Below are positions 21,754 to 34,280 of a DNA stretch of 64,000 nucleotides, one piece after another. The stretch is from Cycas panzhihuaensis (lineage: Eukaryota > Cycadophyta): the NCBI GenBank assembly GCA_023213395.1, contig CM041465.1, positions 47,251,741-47,315,740 of the forward strand, written 5' to 3'. Position 1 is the stretch's first letter. Each line of letters opens with the position of its first letter. The notes under the pieces were generated by a model. It worked only from the letters and a program-made list of their open reading frames with translations. It made no database searches and had not been told where the DNA came from. The translations under genes and the position numbers were made by a program.

Positions 21754-23420
21754 CTACCCCCTTAGCAGTATAACCTCTTCACTCGAAAACTAAAAGATGG
21801 TGAATTCTACCAACACAAATGATGTGAGATAAAACTAAATAATTAAACATGTATGTGTGATAAGTGGTAATAATGTTTATCATAGTGATGCCTCATTAGT
21901 AGACGGTAGGAGATGCACTAGCCATGGGGAAGGGAATGGGTTGTTGACATGACCAAAACTTCAACTAATGACCAGACACCCAAAGTAAGTGTAAGCAAGG
22001 GAACTACCAATCCAAGGGGTTTCCTTAGTGATAAGTTAAAGGAAGGGCAAATGACCAAGGGGTTGCCTTGGTGGCAAGACATAAAAGGGGCAAGAAGGCC
22101 CATGAAGAGGGGCTCAAAATCTTGAAAGCTCCTCAAATAGGTGAGGGGAATGCCCTATGAATACTTACGGAAGAAGGAATCACCAATAAAAGAAAAGAGG
22201 AGTGGTCACCATAGTTTAGCCTCATCAACGGTTGAGGTTTAAAGGTTGGAAGAGAGTCTAGATGAAGCCCAAATTGACTTGAAAATGGGAATCAATGTAT
22301 CCATGTGATTCCAATGACTATAAACCATTATAGGGTCTAAGGCGAGTACCCTAGGAACAAAAAGGTCCCCCAGGGAAAAAAGGGTGTAAAGGTTACACAC
22401 CAAAAAGGGAGGAAAATAAGGGCCTAGAGGCTAAGAAGGGAGATGACCCTAAAGAGAAAAGAGATGATGCTAAAACTAAGAATGTAGTAATAGAATTAGA
22501 ATGGGCAAAGTGTATAAGGTAAGGGGATCTTTCCAAAAAAGAGCCCTATATAATCAGGTTAGTAAGTTTTATTTTTATAATTCCCTATAGAAATTTTAGA
22601 AATTTACTTATGCCCTTATATTTTCTCCCATGTTTACAATCTTACCAAAGGAGATCTAGCGATTAGATTAGTGAGTAGAGGGAGTTATCTAACATTAAGT
22701 AAAGAGATCCCAAACTATATCAGGGTATGTCCATAGTGATCCCAAATAACCCAAGCACTTACAGAAGGCCCAGGATTCCCATGACTACCTCCATCAGTAT
22801 GGATAGTTAATAAACCACTATCTAAGTTATGAGTAGGGTTGGATAAAGGGGAGTTATGAAAGGTGGGCCAACATGGAGTAATAATGGCTCATACACATGG
22901 TTAGTATTATGAGTAAAAAGAACTTGTTCAGAACCAAACTAATGCAGTGGACCTGGCATATAATGGATTACATGGCAAGGTGGTGTGTGGGTGGAATAGG
23001 CCTGATGTGGCACTCTTATGAGTGGTATATTGATGTGAATGCCCATAAGAAATCACTTAGGTAGAGTGGGAAAATAAGGAGAGCAATTGGTTCAAATCTA
23101 GCAGCTCAAGAGCCATAAAAGAGTTAATAAGAGATGGAAGGTTCTCAAGGGAAACTTCCCTAGAGTTTTAAGAAACAAGAGTGACATGTCATCGAGGGGG
23201 CTCATGGCCTTTAGAATTTGACTCAGGGTCACTTATGATGGCTAGGTAATCATAGCTACCTATGCCAATGGGAGAAAACCTAACTAGATTAGGTTCAAGA
23301 TGAGATGAGGGACCATCTTGGTAGGAGTTGGACCCTTTAAAAAGATTCCTTAAAGTGGGAAAAGACTTATCAAGATCACTATCTCTGGCATTAAAGATAG
23401 CCTAGCAAGTAGGAGGAGAT
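21754..23420 (-). other. C1 internal, 3' non-coding part with polypurine tract
   Basis: It begins next to LTR1 with CTACCCCCTTAGCAG, the complement of a polypurine tract (CTAAGGGGGTAG). The matching site beside LTR2 at 29214 reads TTGCCCCCTTAGTAGG. The rest has no protein that I recognise, although it is well conserved with C2. This is where pol would normally lie. Confidence 0.6.
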
Positions 23421-23770
23421 GTACAAGAGGGGAAAAGCTCATGAGTAAAAACCTTAATTTACCCTTCATAGATAAATTTGCATTTCCCCCATTATAAGGA
23501 GTAGACGACCCCCGTTTAATCGAGCCATGGTTGACCTAACACGATGTTGTAATCGACATCAATGTTGAGCATAACAATATCTACCTAAATGATCTTCTCC
23601 TATAATATGAGCAAAAGGGTAATAGTCCCTAAAGGATATTTCTTACTCCTATCATATCCTTAGCATTTCCAAGGGATAAGCTTAAGAATTTCTATGCCTA
23701 GTTCCTCTATCATCTACATAGGCATAACATTAATAGAGGAACCATTATCTATGGCAGTCCTCTTAAAGTG
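23421..23770 (-). pseudogene. C1 retropepsin-like protease
   Basis: On the minus strand the active site reads AIDNGSSINVMPM (complement of about 23725-23760), the D-N-G-S-S form common in plant Ty3/gypsy elements. It is followed by MIEELGIEILKLIPW, DYNIVLGQPWLD and TGVVYSL, matching the flap and the LLGRPW-like end of the retropepsin fold. In-frame stops (four to six) interrupt it. The protease normally cleaves the gag polyprotein during particle maturation. No RT follows it. Confidence 0.75.
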
Positions 23771-24640
23771 AAATCAAGAGTATAAATGGTAATAGTTGAT
23801 GAGTAATACTAATAACATTATCATTCACTAGGGGATGGGAGGTCTCTAGGATCAAACAATATAGTGGGAGGCCCATAAGAGGTAGTGCTTACAACATGGA
23901 TGGGAGCATCTCGTTGGCCAAGACCCTTTCGAAGAAGAGTGTGTTGCTCAAGACAACTTTGCAAGATGTCCATTATGGACATTCCTACAGACACCAAGTG
24001 TAACTCTTTAATAATAGAGAGGCCTTCCCCTTCCCAGTAGATTGGGGAAGAGTCCTCTGGAAATCATAATACCTAGGATGCACAAAGATGTTCTTTGGAA
24101 CAATAGGGATCTCTATAAGAGGAGCATCTATAAGGGGTTGTTGTTGGGAAGAGGAGGCTTCACTAGCCTCCTTGGAAGCTTAGGACCATATAACCAAGTA
24201 CATAGGGGTGGTCTCAAGCAATTAGATAACCTTCCTCTCCATGTTCTTATAATGAGAATAGGAAGGGAGCTGAGTCGTAGGACTAGGAGGAGGAGAGGGA
24301 TTGGTAGGAGCTTTGCCCTTAACCTGATCTAAGGAAGGGGGAGGAGTTCACCTCCTATTTTAAGGGGAATGATCCCATTCCTCATGGTTTGGGAATGGAT
24401 CTCGATAAATAGATTACTCCAAGTTTAGCTTGGAAGCACCCTAATAAGGGGGCTTGTGAGATGGAGTAAGTTTAGGATGTTACTTCCAACGCCACAAGTC
24501 ATCGTAGAAACACTCTCTATATATAGAACAATGCTTCTTTTTAGGAGGGGATTATGCCCCTTTTCTTTAAGAAGCAGTGTTGGTATGTGTGGATAAGGAG
24601 GTCTTAGACATCCGATGGATATGACATTAGGATTTAGGAG
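23771..24640 (-). other. C1 internal, gag-protease linker
   Basis: This is a decayed region between gag and protease. Minus-strand translations keep short blocks also seen in C2 (for example the CYLLKRSIVLYIES and GIGSN-type segments), so it was probably part of the gag-pro reading frame. I recognise no named domain and see no zinc knuckle. Open frames such as 24042-24332 (+) are not shared in kind with C2 and are probably chance. Confidence 0.45.
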
Positions 24641-26500
24641 AGGTTTGGGTTGGTTGCAATTTAAGATCCTTAACCATTCATTCAAAGGAGCAAATGGTTA
24701 AGGTAAGAGCATCTAGGATCTTGTTAGTGGTACCAATAAGAGTCCTAGAAGTAGGTTACTATCCTTTTTGGTCATGTAAGGGAGGGGGTACCTTATGGCA
24801 TTATGATTACCTAGGAAGCTTCTTAAGACAAGCTTGTATCTCAATGGCTTCTAATGCCAAGAGGTTGGCTATGGAAAAATCACAAGAGAATACTCCCAAT
24901 TTTAGGACCTTAATGTGCACCTTAGGGCATAATGTCTTAACAAAGAGGTCTCTCTTCAACTCTTCAGGTAACGTGGCCTTAGAAGAGTAAAAGAGCTCAT
25001 GGAACCATCATATAAAGTCATAGTTGAGTTTTTCAGAGCCTCATTTAAGCGAGAGTAGATCTTTGATCCCATTCTCAAAAGGTCGAGCAACATTAAAATA
25101 GTTGATGAATTTGTCAACTAATTACTAGAAGGTAGAAATGGAGTGAGTAGGGAGATGATAGAACCATTTGAGGGTATCTCCCTGAAGGGATCAAGGAAAA
25201 ATCTTTATCTTAATGTGATTATAAGCCTAATAGTCTATGCATACCATGATAAATGCTCTAACATGTATTGTTAGATTATAAGAAGAGGTACTATCAAACT
25301 TAGGCACCTTGAGAGGATGAAGCAATAAGTTAATTCTTAGCACCTCAATGGATAATAGAGTTGACCGATAATCAATGAAGGGATAGGTCCCCAATTAGGC
25401 TAATAGATCAACTTGAGAATAAGGGAATATAGTATGAGGATATCCACTCCTAACATTTGGTGAGTAAGAGGTGATATCATAAGGATAATACCCTTATTGG
25501 TAAGGTACATAGGAGGGAGGAGGGTAGGATATCCCTCCTAGTAGACATGAGTAAGCACTTCCTGTATGGAGGATTGTTGAATAAGGAGTTGGGTGAGAGG
25601 GTCTCACTGCACCTTAGGGACGAGCTGCATGGGAGTACCAAGGTTGAGGATATACTCCCATAAGAGTGGATGGGTAAATGTATGACGAAGTACCTACATG
25701 AGGCATAGAACAAGATTAATAAAATATAGGATGGGGAATGGGGTTTTGTCCATATGGACCCCCAAGGGGAGGGGCAATCCTAGAAAAGTAAAGGGGATCA
25801 ACCTTATATGTAGGAAGGGGATTTGATCTCCATTACCCCAAGGTTGAGATGTATAGCCTAGAGGAATGTAGAGTGAAGGGTCCATAGTTTATGGCCACAA
25901 ACGAATGAAAGCCATTCCCCCATGTCCTGTATGGCATACAAAAAAGTGCATAATTGAAGGATAAGAAGGGGGAGGTATAACAATAGGTTGGGGCATGTTT
26001 ATTGAAAGTGAGGGTATACTTATACTCATTGAAAGGGTTTGTATACTCAAAGTAGCTAATTGGATAGGAGAGATGCATGTGGACATATGCCCTACTACTT
26101 CCTCTTCCTATAGGGTAGAGGAAGTAAAAGGGAGCGATAGAGTATGGGGGATGATGGAAGATGGGGGATTCAAGGTTTGAAAGAACCTATACAATCACTT
26201 GGGGATTGGTTACATAGTTGTGACCTCGAAGCACTCCCATAGGGCTTCAACTATGTCTCTATAAGAAGTGTATAGATGGTTGTAAGAGGTGGAAACCTCC
26301 CCTTTCCAACTAGAATAGGATGGATAGGTTGGGGTAATCCCTTTAAAACATGAAGCAAGATCCCTAAGTTGACAACTTCCTATGATATGCATAGGAAGCA
26401 ATTGAGGGTCTTAGAAACCTTCAACCGATTAAGTGTGATAATAGGAAGGATCCTCACCAACTTGGGTAGGATCATAATAGGAAGAAGGGTCACCTTAATA
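24641..26500 (-). pseudogene. C1 gag, decayed
   Basis: The minus strand has the same gag as C2 (32170-33995) but with more frame breaks. The capsid core, near 24700-25330, includes LKVPKFDSTSS, NDFINYFNVARPFENG and a Phe-Thr-Trp-Trp-type stretch. The N-terminal Pro/Tyr-rich segment (25470-25890) includes MDPSLYIPLGYTSQPWGNG and FYASC-type frame-shifted pieces. Gene order gag then protease runs right to left, as for a minus-strand element. Confidence 0.7.
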
Positions 26501-26600
26501 AGCCCTAACAAAAGGAAAAAAGGGGTGTGGGAGAAGGCTAAAGGAAACCTAAATCATTCTAACTGGTGTTCTCTAGTATGGTCACCTACAAGATCACTCT

Positions 26601-29213
26601 TGTTAGGGGTACCTAGGATAATAAACACCACTAAGGGCTAAGTCTAGGGTGTGAAACCTAATATGTGGGTGTGATGGAACCCTAGGTTCCCCATGTAGGG
26701 TGCTCATGCACCACAGAGGTGTGGATTTAGGAAAGCATGGGCATGCTCCCTTCTCCTTTACTTAGGGCTTTCATAAGGAGGGGACCATGATTAGACAATA
26801 CAAGGGGCCAATGTGGAAAAAAAATTGGTAAAAGAAGGACAAAATAAAGGGTGAGAGAGAGAGAGAGAATAGATAAATAAGCCAAAACCCTCTTAGTTGG
26901 GTAAAAGGGTATGATAAGGTTTTGTTATGATATTGTATAAGAATAATAACAATAAGAAGGGAAAGAAATAAAGAGGAGTGCAAAATAAATGAGCACTTCA
27001 CTCTCTTTTCTTTTATGACTCTTTTTCCTCTTCTTTTCTAGAAAAAGAAATAAACATATAAAGGAATAAAGAAGGGTACAGGACCAAACAAGGGAACCTC
27101 ACTCTCTTTTCCTCTATCTCTCTTTTCTCTGTTTATTCTGAAAAAGGGGGGGAAAAAACCTATATGATAATCAAGGGGAAGAAATATTGATACAATAAAA
27201 AAAGGGGGAAGTAAAGAGAAGGGAAGGTAGATGCTCCTCTCCTATTTGTAACCCTCGCTCAATATCCCCTTATCTCCAATATTCCTTTTGCTAAACAAAA
27301 AGAAAGAGAAACCTATTCCTTTTCCTACAAAATAAATTCCTTCTTATTTTGTGCAATGCAAGACACTCCCCCCTAAACCCTTATTCCCTCCTTTTGATGA
27401 TGATGCAACTAATATGAAAAAAACACAAAAAGGGGGAAGAAATTCTTTATAAATTAGGATGTGAGCTGAGAATGATAATCATAATATAAAAAGAGAAGGA
27501 ATAAAGAGTAAGTGAAGTGCACTAAGATCTAATAGGCAGTCAATGATGTAGCTCTCTCTTACCTCTCTTTATCCTTCCTCTCCAATGGCCATGTTGCCAA
27601 TTAAAATCGAATGATGGGGGCTCCACTTATCCACCTCAAATGAATAAGAGAAACTAACAAAAAGTAAGACTAGGAAAGTAAAGGAAATATATGTAATTAG
27701 CTAGTACGAAACACAAACAATGCTTATGTTATGGAAGTGCACCTTCTCCAAACCCTAACATGGATAGAAGAGGGTTGCTCCTTCTTGTACTTCTAAGTTA
27801 GATCTAAAAGGAAGACCACTCTAACAACCCTTTAATAAATCTAATTACATGGAAGAAAGATTTAATCAATATATGTGATTAGGGAACATGTATGTAAGCA
27901 TATGCAACATATAGAAGAATGGTAACAAAGAAATGAAACTAAAACAAGGAGGGGAGAAGCACTTCAAAATAGCATGGCTCCTTATACAAGGGTGGTTCCC
28001 TTAGTTGTGTTAAGGAAAGCCTCCCCAACATGCACCTATAACTCAATGGGAAATATATGCAAAGGAAAAGAAGGAAAGACCAAATGAATCCAATCCTACC
28101 TTTAACTATTACAACTAAAAGAAAGGCTACCAAATCCCCAAAAACCCTAGCTATACAACAAAACAACAATGAAGCAAAGAGGAGAAGGGTGAAAGGGAGT
28201 CTTAAGAAATGAAAAACTAAGGTTAGATAGGAGATGCCCAATCTAATGGAGAATAAGGATGTGATGTCCATCCAATATAGTCCTCTCCAATATCCCTTTG
28301 CTTGTGGTAGGTTGGATCTCCACTTCTTCACCTTAGCTCCCCAAGCATGCAAGTTATATCAAGTGTGGAAGGGTTGTTGTGATAGAAATTTGGTAGTATT
28401 TTAGTATGGTAGGAAGAGTAGAAGATGATAGATCTCCACCCTCAAAATAGAGGGTTTTTATAGGTAAAAACAAGGTGAGGGTATGGTGGTTTCATGCCCA
28501 CAAGGTGGAGAAACCATCACCCAAAACCATGGTAGGAGCTAAGGAGGCAAGCTCAAATCCTCACAAAATTTGAATAAAAAATTAGTTTTGAGGTCTAATG
28601 GAAGTTCCCAAGGGCATGTCAACCCATTCTAGGCTGATGTGGCACGATAGACCCACCTAACAAGGTAGCAAAAAAGCCACTAGGATGTTGGGAAGGTAGC
28701 CAGGTATGTTAAGAGTCATATTGTGACCAAAGTTACAGTACTGCAGATTTGGCCATGGTACTAAAGATCATTCTTTGATACTACTTTATATAGGAAAAAT
28801 GGCTATGGAATGACAACAAAAAGGGAAAGTAAGGCCTAAAACTAGTCCTAAGGGTACTTTAACTCCAAAAAATAAACTCAGTCTAAAATGGTAGGTGATC
28901 GATGGGTGTAAAGGGAAAATGAGGCTAAAAGGATGAGGATGGGGCTAAAAGACAAGCTATAAGGCCATGGAGGAGGTCCCTTTTCTAACTAATAGGCCAA
29001 CTAGGGGGCTTTAAGGCCATAAGACTAGAGTCCTAGTTGTCATAGGTAAAAAATGTAAACACAAGCAACTAAAATGTATAAATATGTAGGTATCCAACAA
29101 CCAACAAAATGCACATTGTAAGGGTAATATGAGCAATGTGATGGAGGTGAAGATATATACCTAAAACTTACCTATGTCACCATGTTGATTCCATTTCTAG
29201 GAGCTAAGAAACA
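26601..29213 (-). repeat. C LTR2 (shared middle LTR), 2613 bp
   Basis: It runs from TGTTAGGGGTACCTAGGATAA to GGAGCTAAGAAACA, with intact TG...CA. The 5' neighbour AGATCACTCT and 3' neighbour TTGCCCCCTTAG show it is joined to internal sequence on both sides, as needed for a middle LTR in a three-LTR tandem. Confidence 0.87.
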
Positions 29214-30770
29214 TTGCCCCCTTAGTAGGAGAACCTCTTCACTCTAAAGGTAGAAGATGGTGAATGCTACAAACACAAATGATATGAGACAAAACCAAAC
29301 AATCAAACATGTGCATATGACAAGGGGCAATAATGCATGCCATAGTAATGCCTTATTAGTAGATCATAAGGGGTGCATAATCCATTAGGAAGGGAACAAG
29401 TTGTTTGCAAGACCAAAACTTTAACCAATGACTAGATACCCAAAGCAAGCACAAGCAAGGAAGCTACCAATCCTAGGGGTTTCCTTAGTGGTAAGTTGAA
29501 GGAATGACAAATGACCAAGGGGTTGCCTTCGTCACAATCCATAAAATAGGTAAGGGGGATGCCCTAAGAATACTTGAGGAGGAAGGAATCACCAATAAAA
29601 GAAAAGAAGAGTGGTCATTATAGTTTAGCCTCACTAACAACTAAGGTTTAAAGGTTAGAAGGGAGTTTAGATGAAACCCAAATTAACTTGAAAATGAGAA
29701 TCAATGCCTCCACATGATTCTAATGGCTATAAACACTTATAGGGTCTAAGGTAGGTGCCCCAAGAGTGCAAAGGTCCTATAGGAGAAAAAGGCCATAAAG
29801 GTTACACATCAAAAAGGGAGGAAAATAAGAGCCTAGAGGTCGAGAAGGGGGATGACCCTAAAGGGAAAAGAGATGATGCTAAAACCAGGAATCTAATGGT
29901 AAGATTAGAATGGGCAAAGCATGAAGGGTGAGGGGAGCTCACCAAAAAGGGTCCTATATAATTGGGTTGGTAAATTTCATTTTTATAGTTCCTCATAGAA
30001 AATTTAGAAATTTACCTCTTCCCTTTTATTTCTCCCATATTCACAAGCTTGTCATAGGAGATCCAACTATTAGATTAGCGATTAGAGGAAGTCATCTAAC
30101 ATTGGGCAAAGAGATCTCAAATAGTACTAGAGTTCATCCATAGAAATTCTAATTACAGAAGGCTCAATATTCCTATGAATATCCCTATTAGTATGGATAG
30201 TTAATGAACCACTATCCGAGTTGCATTTTAGGGTTGGATAAAGGGGAGTTATGAAAGTTGGGCCTAACATGGGGCAATGATGACTCAGAGACAGGGTCAG
30301 GCTTGTAAGTAAAAATAACTTAGTCAAAACCAAACCAATGTAGGGGACTTGACACATAATGAATCATATGTCAAGGTGGTATGTGAGTGGAATAGGTCCA
30401 AATTCTCAGTGAGGGTCTAAGATGTGAAGACACACTCTTAGGAGTAGTACATCGATGTGAATACCCATGATAAATCACCAAGAAGAGTGGGAAAATAAGG
30501 AGATCGACTAGATCAAATCTAATGGCTTGGGAGCCATAAAAGAGTTAACAAGAGTGGGAAGGTTCTCATGGGACACTTCCGTAGAGTTTTGAGAAACAAG
30601 AGTGACATGTCACAAAGGGGGCTTATGGCCTTCAACATCTGACTTGGGGTCGCTCATTATAACTAGGTAGCCATAGCTACCTACACCAATGGGGGTGAAC
30701 CTAACTAGATTAGGTTCAAGATTAGAAGGAGGCCTATCTTGGTAGGAGTTTGACCCCTTAACAATATTCC
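29214..30770 (-). other. C2 internal, 3' non-coding part
   Basis: It starts with the polypurine-tract complement TTGCCCCCTTAGTAGG. The remaining 1.5 kb aligns with 21754-23420 of C1 and has no recognisable RT, RNase H or integrase on either strand: I looked for YVDD/FVDD/YADD boxes, HHCC and DD35E patterns without success. Confidence 0.6.
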
Positions 30771-31200
30771 CTAAAGAGGGAAGAGGCTCATAAAGATAAT
30801 TATCTCTAATATCAAAGATAGCCTAGCAAGCATGAGGAGATGTGTGAGAGGGGGGAAGCTCACGGGTAACATCCTTGATTTTCCTTTTACAGATAAAGTT
30901 GAGTTGCCCCCATCATGAGGAGTAAATGACCCCCATTTGATCAAGCCATGGTTGACCTGATAGGAGGTTGTAATTGACATCAATATTGAGCACAATAATA
31001 TCTACTTGATCAGTCTTCCCCTCTAATATGAGTGGAAGGGTAATAGTCCCTAAGGGGGATTTCTTACTCTTACCATACCCCTAGAATTTCCAAGGGATGA
31101 GCTTGAGAGCTTCTATGCCTAACTCCTCTATTATTTACATAAGCATAACATTAACAGATAAGCTATTATCTACGATGATCCTATTTAAGTAAAATCAAGA
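30771..31200 (-). pseudogene. C2 retropepsin-like protease
   Basis: The minus strand reads DNSLSVNVMLM at the active site (complement of about 31150-31180), so the DNGSS of C1 has become DNSLS, which should abolish activity. It then continues IIEELGIEALKLIPWKF, KSPLGTITLPLILEGK, NIDVNYNLLSGQPWLDQMG and GGNSTLSVKGKSRMLP. The last 74 codons (30771-30995) are open. Homologous to 23421-23770, and better preserved over its C-terminal half. Confidence 0.78.
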
Positions 31201-32169
31201 GTGTCAATGGTAATAGTAAATAGGTAGTGCCAATGACATCCATGTTCACTAAGGGATGTGAGGTCTCTAGGATTAAATAAGATAGTGAAAGGCCTATAAG
31301 AGGTAGTGCTTTCAGGATGGACGAGAACATCTCATTGGCCAAGAGCCTCTAGAAGAAGAGCACATTACTTGAGATAACTCTTCAAGACATCCATCATGGA
31401 CATTCCTATAGACACCAAGTGTAACTCTTCGATATTGGAGAAGGCCTTCCCCTTCCCTATGGGTTAGGGAAGAGTCCTTCTAAAATAATAACACCTAGGG
31501 CACATAGATATGTTCTTTGGAATAACAAGGATCTCTATAAGGGGAGCATCTATAAGGGGTTGTTGTTAAGAAGAGGAGGCTTCGTTAGCCTCCTTAGTAA
31601 CTTGGGACTACATAATTGGGTATATGAGGGTAGCCTAAAGTAATATGATAACCTTCCTCTCCTTGTTCTTAGAACATGAAAAGGAGGGGAGTTGAGTCAT
31701 AGGGCTAGGAGAAGGAGAGGGATTAGCATGGGCTTTTCCCTTAGCCCAATCCTAAGAAGGAGGAGGAGTTTGCCTTCTATTTCTAAAACTTCTACTCTAA
31801 GGGAAATGATCTCATTCCTCATGGCTAGGGAATGAGTCTTGATGAATAAGTTGCTCTAAGTTTGGCTTGGAAGCACCCTAAGAGGGGGTCCTCATGGGAT
31901 GGAGCAAGCTTAAGGTGTTGCTTCCAATACCACAAGTCATCATGGAAACACTCTCCATGCATAGAACAACACTTCTTTTTAGGAGGGAATTATGCCCCTT
32001 TCCTTTGAAAAGTAGTTTTGGTACCCATGGATGAGGAGGTCTTAGAAGTTTGAAGGATAGGATGCTAGGATTCATGAGAGATTTAGGTTGGTTGCAATTC
32101 AAGATCCTTAACCATTCATTTAAAGGAGTGAATAGCCAAGGTAAGATGGGTTTAGGGTCTTATTAATGG
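31201..32169 (-). other. C2 internal, gag-protease linker
   Basis: A decayed coding remnant, aligned with 23771-24640. A Pro/Ser-rich basic stretch (NPSPSPSPMTQLPSFSCSKN, near 31690-31720) follows the capsid core. It resembles the linkers that follow gag in plant Ty3 elements, but no CCHC knuckle is visible. Confidence 0.45.
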
Positions 32170-33995
32170 TACCAATAGGAGTCTTCAAAGTAGGTTACTA
32201 CCCTTTTTGGTCATGTGAAGGAAGGTGTGCCTCATGATGTTATGATTGCCTAGGAAACTTCTTAAGATTAGCTTGGATCTCAATGGCTTTAAATGCCAAG
32301 CACTTGGATCTGGAAGAATCACAAGAGGCCACTCATATTTTTAAGACCTTAGCATATACCTCAGGATATGATGCATTAACAAAGAGGTCTATCTTCAACT
32401 CTTCATACAACATGGCCTTAGAAGAGTGAAGGAGGTCATGGAACCACCACGTAAAGTCATAGTTGAGTTCCTCAAGGCCTTGTTTAAGTGAGAGTAGGGC
32501 TTTAACCCCACTCTCAAAAGGCTAAGCAATATTAAAATCATTAACAAATTCATTAACTAATTGCTAGAAGGTGGAAATGGAGTGAGCATGGAGATGATAA
32601 AACTATTTGAGGGCATCTACCTATAGGGATTAAGGAAAAATCTTTATCAAAGTGTGATCAAAAGCCTAATAGTGTATGCATGCCATGGAAAATTCTCTAA
32701 TATTCTCTATTGGGTCATTAGAAGAGGTACCATCAAACTTGGGCACCTCAAGAGGATGAGGTGATAAGTTGGTTTTTAGTACCTCAATGGATAACAGAGT
32801 TGACTAATAGTCAATAAAGCGATGGGTCCCAAGTTAGGCTAATGAATCAACTTGAGAATAAGGAAATATAGTATAAGGATGCCTACACCCAATATTTGGC
32901 AAGTAAGAGGTGGCATCATAAGGATAATATCCTTGCTAGTAAGGGACATAGGAGGAAGGAGGGTAGGATATCCCTCCTAGTAGACATGAGTAAGTGGTGC
33001 TCATATAGGGGATCATTGAATAAGGAGGGGGGCAAGAGGGTCTCATTGCACCTTAGGGATGAGTCACATTGGAGTGCAAAGGTTGAGGATATACTCCCAT
33101 AGGAGCAAATGGGTAAACATATGAGGAAGCACCTACATTAGGCATAGAATAAGGTTGATAAAATATAGGATGAGGAATGGGGTTTTGCCCATATGGACCC
33201 TTAAGAGGAGGGGAAACCCCATAAGAATAAAGGGGATTAACCCCATAAGCAAGAAGGGGATTTGATCCCTCATGCCCCCAAGGCTGATATGTGTACCCTG
33301 GAGGAATGTAGGGTGAAGGGCCCATAGTTTATATCTACAAATGAATGGAATTCATGCCCCCATGTCCCATATGGCACATGGAAAGGGGCATAGTTAAAGG
33401 ATAAAAGTAGTAAGTGTAGTAATTGGTTAAGGAACATGTTTTGAAAGTGATGGCATACTTACTCCCTCTAGAGGGGTTTGTATACCTAAAGTCATTGATT
33501 GGCCATGAGAGATATATGTGGACACATGCCTTGCTAGGACTACTTCCTATAAGGTTGAGGAAGCATAAGGGAGAGATAGAGGAGGGGGGATAATAGAAGA
33601 CGGGTGGGGCAAGGTTTAAAGGAACCTATACAACCACTTGGGAAGTGGTTACATAGTTGTAACCTCAAAGCACTCCCATAAGGCTTTGACTACATCTCTA
33701 TAAGAAGTGTGTGGATGGTTGTAAGAGGTGGAAATCTCACCTTGCCAAATAGAATGGGATGGATAGATTGTGGGGACCCCTTTGAAACAAGAAGTAGGAT
33801 CCCTAAGTTGGTAGGTTCCTATGACATATATAGGGAGCAGTTGAGGGTATTGGAAACCTTTAACTAATTCAGTGTGATAGTAAGTAGGATCCTCACCAAC
33901 TTGGGCATGATCATAATAGGAAGAAGGGGCCTTGAAATGAGGCCAATCTAAAGCACAAGGGTCATTAGCCCAATTGGAAGGATAACTCTCCATTG
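32170..33995 (-). pseudogene. C2 gag with Pro/Tyr-rich N-terminal region
   Basis: The best copy of this family's gag. A start ATG at 33993 opens 114 codons (MESYPSNWANDP, ending WECFEVTTM). After frame changes, 33325-33053 encodes a 90-residue Pro/Tyr/Gly-rich piece (MGPSPYIPPGYTYQPWG onward) with about 12 Tyr. The capsid core at about 32170-32800 matches Ty3/gypsy retrotransposon gag: PKFDGTSSNDPIENIREFSM, KIFPQSL-like, VNEFVNDFNIA, SLKQGLEELNYDFTWWFHDL. Stops and frameshifts separate these parts. It would form the particle shell. The Pro/Tyr-rich segment is unusual for gag and is probably disordered. Confidence 0.75.
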
Positions 33996-34280
33996 GAAAC
34001 TTTTAGTCAAATGAAGGGATACATGAATAAGCAGCCTCTACTTCAGTGGGTAGCAAGCCATGTAAGTGAAAAGAGAAACATTACATGAGTAGGTAAAACA
34101 CACCACTCAATGGAGTAGAGAAAATACAAGAAAAAATAGAAAGTAATAAATAAGATATAAAAGGGAGGGACACCTTAACAAGTCCTAGCAAAAGGAAAAA
34201 AAGGGTGTGGAAGAAGGATAAAGGAAACCTAAATCATTCTAATTGGCATTCCCCAATATGGTTGCCAGTGAGATCACTCC
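33996..34280 (-). other. C2 leader with putative primer-binding site
   Basis: This lies between the gag start and LTR3. Directly inside the LTR end the minus strand reads GGAGTGATCTCACTGGCAAC. The same block, AGATCACTC before the LTR, stands at 26590-26600 in C1. It is where the tRNA primer site should be, but I cannot assign the tRNA by eye. Confidence 0.5.

Noticed and set aside
27939-28352. 137-codon minus frame in C LTR2, with similar frames at 20522-20779 and 35537-35899
   Set aside because: The three are homologous because they are LTR copies. Each is broken differently and the composition is Phe/Leu-rich noise. Conservation reflects shared descent of the LTR.
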